From contig CAJQNH010000081.1 in assembly GCA_905479615.1 (NCBI GenBank), positions 1 to 5,915 of the forward strand: DNA of 5,915 bases, given 5' to 3'. The first letter of the stretch is position 1. Each line of letters begins with the position of its first letter. The position numbers and the translations under genes were made by a program. Below the pieces are notes generated by a model. The model saw only the letters and a list, made by a program, of their open reading frames with translations, made no database searches and was not told the DNA's origin. The DNA is from an uncultured Eudoraea sp. Lineage in GTDB: Bacteria > Bacteroidota > Bacteroidia > Flavobacteriales > Flavobacteriaceae. Below are positions 1 through 5,365 of this stretch, in pieces.

Positions 1-479
1 AATGTTCTTTCCCAAAAGTAGTTTCGAAATAAAAATAGGTGGTCCTGAGTCATAAAATATGGGATATAATGAAACCATTTTACTCCTTTAGAGCGAAAAT
101 AAGAAGTTGTTTCATCTTTATAACCCAGTTCTTCTGCAGCAACAATTACTGCATTGCGCTGACATTTAGAGCCCCTGTACATATCAGCAATCCTGGAATT
201 AAAACCGTGAATAAAAAAAAGGTCTTTAGCCCTTTTATAATTTTGAAACCTTGACCAGCCGTCCATAATAACCAGAAAAATATGTACAAAAGAAAAAAGA
301 AAACAACCCAACCAAAAAGGCACCCAAAAGAGAGAAAATTGTTCCAAAGAAGCCTCAAATTGCACCCAGTAAAACCATGATTCCAATAGAAACAATATCA
401 AAGACCAATGCAAAAGTCTTCCTACGCGTAAATATGAAACTATTGGATGTGGTTGAGGTGGCAGTTCTAAAAAATTCAT
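1..479 (-). CDS. Two-helix membrane protein of unknown function, C-terminus cut by window edge
   Basis: The minus-strand frame opens with ATG at 479 and stays open for 159 codons to the window edge, so the stop lies outside. The N-terminus is proline-rich (ELPPQPHP, residues 5-12). Two hydrophobic aromatic-rich segments follow, at about residues 22-41 and 50-72, likely a membrane hairpin. A soluble tail rich in basic and aromatic residues includes IHGFNSRIADMYRGSKCQRN (residues 90-109) and an alanine-rich stretch (AVIVAAEELGY). The sustained protein-like composition and a perfect TAnnTTTG box just upstream of the ATG support a real gene. Shorter open frames on both strands inside this stretch (39-254 plus, 146-358 minus) are shadows. 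I do not recognise the family; its tail could be a cytoplasmic domain. It is divergent from the DUF937 gene. Existence is well supported, function is unknown. Confidence 0.72.
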   Translation of the reverse strand, partial: MNFLELPPQPHPIVSYLRVGRLLHWSLILFLLESWFYWVQFEASLEQFSLFWVPFWLGCFLFSFVHIFLVIMDGWSRFQNYKRAKDLFFIHGFNSRIADMYRGSKCQRNAVIVAAEELGYKDETTSYFRSKGVKWFHYIPYFMTQDHLFLFRNYFWERT

Positions 480-483
480 TGTG

Positions 484-491
484 CAAAGATA
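484..491 (-). promoter_or_regulatory. Bacteroidota -7 promoter box for the left-edge membrane protein, likely leaderless
   Basis: Read on the minus strand this is TATCTTTG, a perfect match to the TAnnTTTG element used by the primary sigma factor of Bacteroidota. Four bases (CACA) separate it from the ATG at 479, so transcription would begin at or next to the start codon and the mRNA would have almost no 5' leader. No clear TTG at -33 is seen at the expected distance; only a TTA is present. The match and position are seen in the sequence; promoter activity is inferred. Confidence 0.42.
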
Positions 492-538
492 ACTAAAAAG
501 AGTAATTTTATTTTAAGAGATTTTTTATATAATAAAAA

Positions 539-644
539 TAAAATCCGCGAATGGAGTTTAAAATGATTTTTATCGTATTAATGTTACGGTACTTCTCCAA
601 AAATTTCTTGACAAAGTCCTTTAATTCATTACTAGCGGATTTTA
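539..644 (+). other. Nested inverted repeats, possible structured RNA
   Basis: A 10-bp perfect inverted repeat (539-548 with 635-644, arms TAAAATCCGC and GCGGATTTTA) encloses a 5-bp pair (552-556 TGGAG with 595-599 CTCCA). That in turn encloses a 7-bp stem (571-577 TATCGTA with 585-591 TACGGTA) closing a 7-nt loop. The inner stem contains a T-G pair that is a legal G-U wobble only if the plus strand is transcribed. All three stems nest into one long rod of about 106 nt with asymmetric internal loops. This could be a small regulatory RNA or the leader of the DUF937 mRNA. AT-rich DNA gives such stems by chance fairly often, and no promoter is clear upstream. Confidence 0.3.
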
Positions 645-696
645 AAAAGAGGGACATATCACTAAATTAAAATTGGATGATTGACATGTGTGATTT

Positions 697-729
697 TTGC
701 TAATTATTTATGTCGAATGATTACTTTTC
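697..729 (+). promoter_or_regulatory. Possible promoter of the DUF937 gene
   Basis: TTG at 697-699 is followed after 22 bp by TACTTTTC at 722-729, which matches the Bacteroidota -7 element TAnnTTTG in all fixed positions except the last base. The spacing lies in the range described for Flavobacterium promoters (TTG, 17-23 bp, TAnnTTTG). Transcription would start near 733-736, giving a leader of about 30 nt before the ATG at 766. It is a motif match only, with one mismatch. Confidence 0.3.
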
Positions 730-765
730 GTACATTACAATGGTTTTTAACAAAACACTAAGGTA

Positions 766-1398
766 ATGGAAGGATTATTAGATTTATTAAACAGCCCCAT
801 GGGCAAACAGGTAATAAGCGGTGTCGCAGGCCAAACCGGACAGGCTGAAAATAAGACGGCCGACGTATTGAGTATGGCTATGCCTTTACTATTGGGAGCA
901 ATGAAAAAAAATGTGGCCACTCCCGATGGCGCACAGGGGTTGATGAGTGCTTTATCTTCTAAACATGATGGAAGTATCCTTGATGATCTGGGAGGCCTTT
1001 TTGGAGGTGGTGTGGATCAAACCGTTATGGATGATGGAGCTGGCATTTTAGGGCATGTTTTTGGTAGTAAGAAGGCTAATGTAGAAAATGTTTTAAGCCA
1101 ACGATCCGGAATAGATGCAGGATCTGTAGCTAATATTTTAAAAATCGCTGCTCCCCTTGTTATGGGTATTTTAGCAAAACAAAAAGTTGAAAATAAGGTT
1201 AGTGATGCCAGTGGAATGAATAATCTGTTAGGAAGTATGCTGGGTGGCCAGCCGGAACAAAACCAAAGTCTTCTTACCACACTATTGGATGCAGATGGAG
1301 ATGGCAGTATTATTGACGATGTTGCAGGGATGGTTATGGATAGCTCTAAGAAGAAAGGCGGGATAGGAGGCCTATTAGGTGGTCTTTTTGGTAAGTAA
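766..1398 (+). CDS. DUF937 domain protein
   Basis: This 210-residue protein has no signal peptide or membrane helix. It is rich in Gly, Leu, Met and Asp and shows the DUF937 (YidB-like) pattern: an N-terminal MEGLLDLLNSPMGKQVISGV, then helices containing AMPLLLGAM (residues about 38-46). The core appears twice: a helix like MPLLLGAMKKN or APLVMGILAKQ, followed by an Asp-rich turn (HDGSILDDLGG at 67-77, DADGDGSIIDDVAG at 175-188). The second turn has Asp at 175, 177 and 179 followed by Gly180, resembling the first half of a calcium-binding EF-hand loop. The tail is Gly-rich (KKGGIGGLLGGLFGK). The family has no established function. The ATG at 766 is preceded by AAGG only 2 nt away, too close for a normal ribosome site. 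It stands alone: a promoter-like pair upstream and a strong terminator downstream. Family assignment is confident; role unknown. Confidence 0.88.
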   Translation: MEGLLDLLNSPMGKQVISGVAGQTGQAENKTADVLSMAMPLLLGAMKKNVATPDGAQGLMSALSSKHDGSILDDLGGLFGGGVDQTVMDDGAGILGHVFGSKKANVENVLSQRSGIDAGSVANILKIAAPLVMGILAKQKVENKVSDASGMNNLLGSMLGGQPEQNQSLLTTLLDADGDGSIIDDVAGMVMDSSKKKGGIGGLLGGLFGK

Positions 1399-1425
1399 AT
1401 TTCATTTTTTAGATTATTAATTAAC

Positions 1426-1456
1426 AAAACCATTTGTTTTAACAAATGGTTTTTTT
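1426..1456 (+). terminator. Intrinsic terminator of the DUF937 gene
   Basis: A 13-bp inverted repeat (1426-1438 with 1441-1453, core ACCATTTGTT and AACAAATGGT) has a very short central loop and runs into seven consecutive T bases at 1450-1456. It begins 28 bp after the DUF937 stop codon and ends 27 bp before the next ATG. The stem is AT-rich but long. It separates the DUF937 gene from the following two-gene unit. Confidence 0.85.
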
Positions 1457-1483
1457 GTACTTTATTGTTTCAAATACATTTCC

Positions 1484-1945
1484 ATGAAACCTGAAGTTTT
1501 AATTAGATTATTTTCGGTGTTGCTACTGACAATATTAATCATGCAGTGCACGGGGTCTAAAAAGGCAATTAATATTTCTAAAGAGGAAGAAAATGTATTT
1601 AATCAAAATACCATAGACACCGTTGCCATTAGGAATGATAGCCTGGAATATGAAATTATAATTATGGAAGTGGGTTTTGCCACCTGGCTCCAAAGTATGG
1701 CCCGGCCAAAGGGATATTATACCCAGTCATTTATGGAAAATAGAAATCGAATTTATGTTATTAACTGGAATCAGCGTGTTTTAGACCCTTATAAGTATGA
1801 TCCCAATTTATATGTGTTGCAGATCAACTATGACCCCAATGTGGATTATGGGTATGATGTGAACTATGAACTTTATAATTATTTTATTTATTTTCAACGC
1901 AAATACAATCAACGCCTGGGACCCTTTGCGCCACGAATTAATTGA
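1484..1945 (+). CDS. DUF6146-like probable lipoprotein
   Basis: This 153-residue protein starts with a basic residue and a hydrophobic stretch (residues 5-20) ending at Cys22, followed by TGSKK. This looks like a lipoprotein signal, although Gln at -1 is not a textbook lipobox residue, so lipidation is probable rather than certain. The mature part carries the features I associate with the flavobacterial DUF6146 family: EYEIIIMEVGFATWLQS (55-71), ARPKGYY (73-79), NRIYVINWNQRV (88-99), YDPNLYVLQINYDP (105-118), YGYDVNYELYNYFIYFQ (122-138) and a C-terminal LGPFAPRIN. Tyr, Asn and Asp are abundant, as in a small extracytoplasmic fold. It ends 27 bp before the next gene's ATG, and the pair is probably one operon. 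The only ATG fitting the signal sequence is at 1484; no Shine-Dalgarno is seen. The family name is from memory; the function is unknown. Confidence 0.82.
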   Translation: MKPEVLIRLFSVLLLTILIMQCTGSKKAINISKEEENVFNQNTIDTVAIRNDSLEYEIIIMEVGFATWLQSMARPKGYYTQSFMENRNRIYVINWNQRVLDPYKYDPNLYVLQINYDPNVDYGYDVNYELYNYFIYFQRKYNQRLGPFAPRIN

Positions 1946-1971
1946 ATATATTTGCCCCGATCTTATTTAAT

Positions 1972-2289
1972 ATGAATAAACTCAAAAAACGCTGGGGAAT
2001 AGAATCCAGTTTTCAACTTATCATAATTTTGATTGTATTTTCTATCACAGGTTCTGCTGCGGTATTTATTGCAAAACCATTTCTTGGCTGGGTTGGTTTA
2101 GAAAGAGGTAATTTTCCTGATGCATGGTGGAGTGCCTCGGTATACTGGACTTTGAGAATAATGGTAATTTTCCCAATCTACCAGATACTTTTAGTGGTTT
2201 TTGGATGGCTTTTTGGACAGTTCAAATTTTTCTGGAGCTTTGAAAAAAAAATGTTGAATAGAATCGGATTAGGTTTTCTTTTTAAGTAA
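1972..2289 (+). CDS. DUF6787-like small membrane protein
   Basis: The protein is 105 residues from the ATG at 1972. The same frame also opens at a TTG (1942) overlapping the previous stop, but the basic start MNKLKKRWGIESSFQL matches how I recall this family beginning, so the ATG is preferred. Two membrane helices are visible, about residues 14-34 (ending SAAVFIAKPF) and 60-82 (FPIYQILLVVFGWLFGQ). A short loop with WWSASVYW lies between them. The basic tail FKFFWSFEKKMLNRIG would lie in the cytoplasm if both termini do. The sequence resembles the flavobacterial DUF6787 family. It follows the DUF6146-like gene with 26 bp between, and to my recollection these two families are commonly neighbours, which suggests a joint role in the envelope. 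No catalytic motif is seen; function unknown. No terminator is seen after it. Confidence 0.82.
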   Translation: MNKLKKRWGIESSFQLIIILIVFSITGSAAVFIAKPFLGWVGLERGNFPDAWWSASVYWTLRIMVIFPIYQILLVVFGWLFGQFKFFWSFEKKMLNRIGLGFLFK

Positions 2290-2328
2290 ATTAATCTTTT
2301 CTTAACTTATCTCAATCGCTTTATTTCA

Positions 2329-2336
2329 TTACTTTG
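2329..2336 (+). promoter_or_regulatory. Possible -7 box for the His/Cys small protein and receptor
   Basis: TTACTTTG matches the Bacteroidota TAnnTTTG element in all fixed positions but the second. Four bases (TATA) separate it from the GTG at 2341, the same spacing as at the minus-strand gene on the left edge. If active, it would give a leaderless mRNA for the small protein plus receptor pair. No TTG lies at the expected -33 distance. No clear palindromic operator for a Fur or Zur regulator is visible around it. Confidence 0.3.
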
Positions 2337-2340
2337 TATA

Positions 2341-2670
2341 GTGGTAAATCAACAACAAAAAATATCATTTTCCATAATTTCATTAGTGCTAATTGTCTTT
2401 TTGGTGCTTCCTATGGTTATTCAACTGTTACACGCGTCTAATCATTTAGTCACTAACTGTGACAATACCCTAGAAAACCATATTCATGCCAAAGAATTGG
2501 ATTGTGATTTTGATAAATTCAATTTTTCTCATTATTACTACATATCCCTTTATAATACACAATTAGAAGCTGCTGTTTTTATAAGAAATGACTTCTCACT
2601 TACTTATATATTTATTCCCGAATCCGATACGCGACTTTTTTCTCTAAGAGCCCCTCCTTTTTTTTCGTAA
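2341..2670 (+). CDS. Small membrane-anchored His/Cys-rich protein paired with TonB receptor
   Basis: The protein is 109 residues from a GTG start. A short polar start (VNQQQK) precedes one hydrophobic segment at about residues 8-30, a signal anchor or uncleaved signal. The rest is probably periplasmic. Right after the helix comes a cluster of metal-ligand-type residues: His31, His35, Cys40, His47, His49, Cys55 and His64, within LLHASNH, NCDNTLENHIHAKELDCDF and FSHYYY. The C-terminus ends LRAPPFFS, a short tail I have seen in small proteins encoded just before flavobacterial TonB receptors. The gene ends 39 bp before the receptor ATG on the same strand, so co-transcription is likely. An ATG at 2413 would remove most of the membrane segment, so the GTG is preferred. 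A metal-binding accessory or sensor for the receptor is inferred; no named family is assigned. Confidence 0.72.
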   Translation: MVNQQQKISFSIISLVLIVFLVLPMVIQLLHASNHLVTNCDNTLENHIHAKELDCDFDKFNFSHYYYISLYNTQLEAAVFIRNDFSLTYIFIPESDTRLFSLRAPPFFS

Positions 2671-2709
2671 CTCAATTTGTAGATTTTTTTTTTAATTTAA
2701 AAACAGGTT

Positions 2710-4956
2710 ATGAAATATTTATTTTCAATACTTATTCTATTATTTTATTTTAATAGTAAAGCTCAATGCACACTTAGGGGCAGTATTACAGCGGAAGATT
2801 CAAATAGCCCTTTAGAACAGGTTTCTGTGTATCTGCCCCAATTAGAAAAAGGAAGGGCAACAGGAAGCAATGGAGAGTTTGTTTTGAATAATCTTCCGCT
2901 AGGGACCTACAAAATCGTAGCTTCTTTTATGGGATACCAAACATATTCTTCAACCATAACACTTACTGAAGGAACAATTACTATGGATATTGTCCTCTCA
3001 CCAAGCGCCATAGAAATGGAAGAAGTAATTTTATCTACGCCATTCCACAAATTACAACGTGAAAATGTAATGAAGGTAGAACAGGCCACCGTTGAATCAT
3101 TGAGAAAAATGGGTGCCATAACCCTTTCTGATGGGATCACAAACATTCCGGGTGTGGAAAGTGTTTCTACAGGTGTAGGGATCGGAAAACCTGTAATCAG
3201 AGGTTTAAGCTCCAACAGGGTTTTGGTATATTCTCAAAGCATACGCCTGGAGAACCAACAATTTGGGGATGAACACGGGCTAGGTATAAATGCAGCAGGT
3301 GTGGAAAGTGTGGAAGTCATTAAAGGTCCTGCATCTCTTCTTTACGGCTCCGATGCCTTAGGAGGGGTACTTTATTTAAATCCGGAACAATTTGCTAATG
3401 TAAATTCAGTCGAGGGTGACATAAATTTAAACTATTTTACGAATACGCAAGGTGTCGATGCCAATGCAGGCTTCAAAACGTCTGGTGAAAAATTCAAATT
3501 TCTGATACGCGGTGCTTATACATCTCATGCTGATTATAAAGCGGGAAGTGATTTAAGAGTTACTAACTCCCGTTTTAATGAATTTGATCTTAAAACAGCT
3601 CTTGGATATCAATTCGGAAAATTTAAAACGGAGCTGCGCTATAATTTAAATAGCTCAGATCTCGGTATTCCTGAAGAAATTGGAATTCAGAATTTAGACA
3701 GAACCCCCATTTTCCCCTATCAGGAAATAAACAACCATATACTAAGTTCAAAAAATGATTTGTTTTTTAATAATTCAAGCCTGAGGATAACTCTAGGCTA
3801 TATTTTTAATAGCCGAAAAGAGTTTGAGGAGGAGGAAGATCTTGAAATACCGGAGGGTAACCTGGCTGATATAAAACCGGCCCTGGACATGAAACTCTAT
3901 ACATTTAGCTATAATGTCCAATATAATTTGCCAAGAATTGGCCGCTTGCAAACCATTGCAGGTATCCAGGGAATGAGCCAGGAGAATAAAAACTTTGGGG
4001 AAGAGGTGTTAATTCCAGATGCAATTACCAATGATATTGGCCTTTTGGCAACTTCACATATTCACTTTGAGAAAAGCGATGTCCAGCTAGGCATCCGATT
4101 TGATAATCGGGCTATTAAGGGAGAGGAAACGGGCATTGTGGGTGAAGAAGGATATATAGCACAATTGGATAGGAATTTCAATAGCTTTAATGCAGCACTG
4201 GGATATAGAATTGATTTTTTTAAGAATTTTATAGGTCGGATCAATCTTGCAAGTGGCTTCAGAGCCCCTAATTTGGCCGAACTAACTTCAAATGGGGTTC
4301 ATGAAGGTACTAACCGATTTGAAATAGGAAATCCCAACCTTAAGAATGAAAAAAATCTGCAAACAGATATCGCTCTGGAATACGGCAGTGAACATTTTGA
4401 ATTCTTTGCAAATGGTTTTTACAATAAGATTAATGATTACATTTTTATTGAGCCCAATGGAGAATTTGTAGATAATAACCCGGTTTACAATTACATCCAG
4501 CAGGATGCCAATTTATTTGGTGGAGAAATTGGTTTTCACTTTCATCCACATCCGTTAGATTGGTTACATGTGCAAAGCAGCTATGAATCTGTTATAGGAC
4601 AGTTAGACAATGATGACTACCTGCCATTAATACCCGCAAATAAACTCAGTAATACCATTCGATTGGAATTTAATAATTCTCAAAAAACGATAAAACGTAG
4701 TTATGCCTTTATCACTTTGAATACCATATTTGATCAAAATAAAATAGCGGCCTTTGAAACTTCCACTGAGGGTTATAATCTTTTAAATGCTGGTTTTGGA
4801 GCAAATCTAAAACTCTTCAAACAAGATGTTGAATTGGCGGTAACTGCCTCAAATATTCTGAACAAAGATTATGTTTCTCATTTATCCAGGCTTAAGATAG
4901 ACGGTATTTCAAATATTGGACGAAACATTAATATAGGATTAAGTATTCCTTTATAG
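2710..4956 (+). CDS. TonB-dependent outer-membrane receptor, ZnuD-like (probable metal uptake)
   Basis: This 748-residue protein is a complete TonB-dependent receptor. A signal peptide (1-18) is probably cut before Gln19 (NSKA/Q). A carboxypeptidase-regulatory-like beta-sandwich follows at about 21-100 (GEFVLNNLPLGTYKIVASFMGYQ), then EEVILSTPF as a likely TonB box. The plug domain (about 115-225) contains GKPVIRGLSSNRV (159-171), QQFGDEHG (183-190) and VEVIKGPASLLYGSDALGGV (201-220). The 22-strand barrel fills the rest, with FRAPNLAEL at 517-525 and a hydrophobic C-terminus. The plug segment with GDEHG and the later HPLDWLHVQSSYE region resemble ZnuD-type zinc receptors. A histidine cluster (His610, 612, 614, 620) and an acidic segment (EFEEEED, 371-377) could contact cations. 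The ligand may equally be another metal or complex, such as copper. AGG lies 2 nt before the ATG. Receptor identity is certain, substrate inferred. Confidence 0.93.
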   Translation: MKYLFSILILLFYFNSKAQCTLRGSITAEDSNSPLEQVSVYLPQLEKGRATGSNGEFVLNNLPLGTYKIVASFMGYQTYSSTITLTEGTITMDIVLSPSAIEMEEVILSTPFHKLQRENVMKVEQATVESLRKMGAITLSDGITNIPGVESVSTGVGIGKPVIRGLSSNRVLVYSQSIRLENQQFGDEHGLGINAAGVESVEVIKGPASLLYGSDALGGVLYLNPEQFANVNSVEGDINLNYFTNTQGVDANAGFKTSGEKFKFLIRGAYTSHADYKAGSDLRVTNSRFNEFDLKTALGYQFGKFKTELRYNLNSSDLGIPEEIGIQNLDRTPIFPYQEINNHILSSKNDLFFNNSSLRITLGYIFNSRKEFEEEEDLEIPEGNLADIKPALDMKLYTFSYNVQYNLPRIGRLQTIAGIQGMSQENKNFGEEVLIPDAITNDIGLLATSHIHFEKSDVQLGIRFDNRAIKGEETGIVGEEGYIAQLDRNFNSFNAALGYRIDFFKNFIGRINLASGFRAPNLAELTSNGVHEGTNRFEIGNPNLKNEKNLQTDIALEYGSEHFEFFANGFYNKINDYIFIEPNGEFVDNNPVYNYIQQDANLFGGEIGFHFHPHPLDWLHVQSSYESVIGQLDNDDYLPLIPANKLSNTIRLEFNNSQKTIKRSYAFITLNTIFDQNKIAAFETSTEGYNLLNAGFGANLKLFKQDVELAVTASNILNKDYVSHLSRLKIDGISNIGRNINIGLSIPL

Positions 4957-5022
4957 GAAATATGGGTTTAGATTATAATATGAATTAAAAGGGCTGTTGC
5001 AGGAAATTGAAATATAGAAGGT

Positions 5023-5316
5023 TTAGCTTTCTTCAATAATTATAGTCTTATCTGCCTTAAAAACATAAGTATAAAGCCACATTAGGGTAAAAGACGGAAT
5101 CACATCTAGTCCAGGTACAATTTCTTCGATAAAAGCGATCAATCCGGCAATTTTCCCGGGCTTGCCTTTGTACATTCTTGTCATCAACCAACCTGCCATA
5201 GGCGCCCATATCAGATCTGTAAATTCACCAATACCCGGTATCATAAAGGAAAGCATCCCAATGCCATCAAAAAGTAATCCCCATAAAAGGAGTCGATATT
5301 TTTTCTTTTTGATCAT
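5023..5316 (-). CDS. Small conserved-looking membrane protein downstream of folE
   Basis: The protein has 97 residues and starts with a basic cluster (MIKKKKYR). It is very hydrophobic: a first segment at about residues 9-28 (LLLWGLLFDGIGMLSFMIPG), a second around 35-48 (LIWAPMAGWLMTRM), and a third stretch from about 55 to 86 containing EEIVPGLDVIPSFTLMWLYTYVF. Two related motifs are visible, IPGIGEF (26-32) and VPGLDVIPSF (67-76), each a proline-glycine turn next to an acidic residue, suggesting a pseudo-repeat or hairpin. The tail is polar (KADKTIIIEES). It lies 49 bp downstream of folE on the same strand, so read-through from folE is plausible. I believe similar proteins occur in other Flavobacteriaceae but know no named function. 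The ATG at 5316 is the only sensible start. Confidence 0.78.
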   Translation of the reverse strand: MIKKKKYRLLLWGLLFDGIGMLSFMIPGIGEFTDLIWAPMAGWLMTRMYKGKPGKIAGLIAFIEEIVPGLDVIPSFTLMWLYTYVFKADKTIIIEES

Positions 5317-5365
5317 TTAGAAATTAAATTTCTATTTAATAAATTTAACTGTGTATATGTCAAAA

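Larger units (their letters stand above)
480..765. other. Divergent intergenic region with promoter-like boxes and nested inverted repeats
   Basis: This 286-bp gap separates the minus-strand membrane protein from the plus-strand DUF937 gene. It holds a -7 box for the left gene (484-491), a promoter-like pair for the right gene (697-729) and nested inverted repeats (539-644). It also holds a 35-codon open frame (563-670, starting MIFIVLMLRYF) preceded by GGAG at 553-556 with 6-nt spacing. That is a plausible ribosome site for a small protein, but nothing else supports translation and I have not called it as a gene. No tRNA-like or rRNA-like sequence is visible. Confidence 0.6.

Noticed and set aside
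39..358. Short open frames on the plus strand (39-254) and minus strand (146-358).
   Set aside because: Both lie inside the longer minus-strand frame that opens at 479 and runs off the edge; they look like shadows and have no start signals.
1017..1445. 142-codon minus-strand open frame.
   Set aside because: It lies antisense to the DUF937 gene, begins inside the terminator and has no family resemblance.
1942..1971. TTG start that would lengthen the DUF6787-like protein by 10 residues and overlap the preceding stop.
   Set aside because: The ATG at 1972 gives the basic N-terminus expected of the family; the extension looks like untranslated spacer.
2658..2693. Runs of 8 T (2658-2665) and 10 T (2684-2693) between the small protein and the receptor, considered as a terminator or slippage site.
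   Set aside because: No GC-containing hairpin precedes either run, and neither frame depends on slippage; both genes are intact.
2907..3215. 102-codon minus-strand open frame.
   Set aside because: Antisense shadow inside the TonB receptor.
4062..4244. 60-codon minus-strand open frame.
   Set aside because: Antisense shadow inside the TonB receptor barrel.
5319..5333. Perfect AT-only palindrome (AGAAAT, TAA, ATTTCT) upstream of the 97-residue gene.
   Set aside because: Short and purely AT-rich, expected by chance in this composition; no operator evidence.
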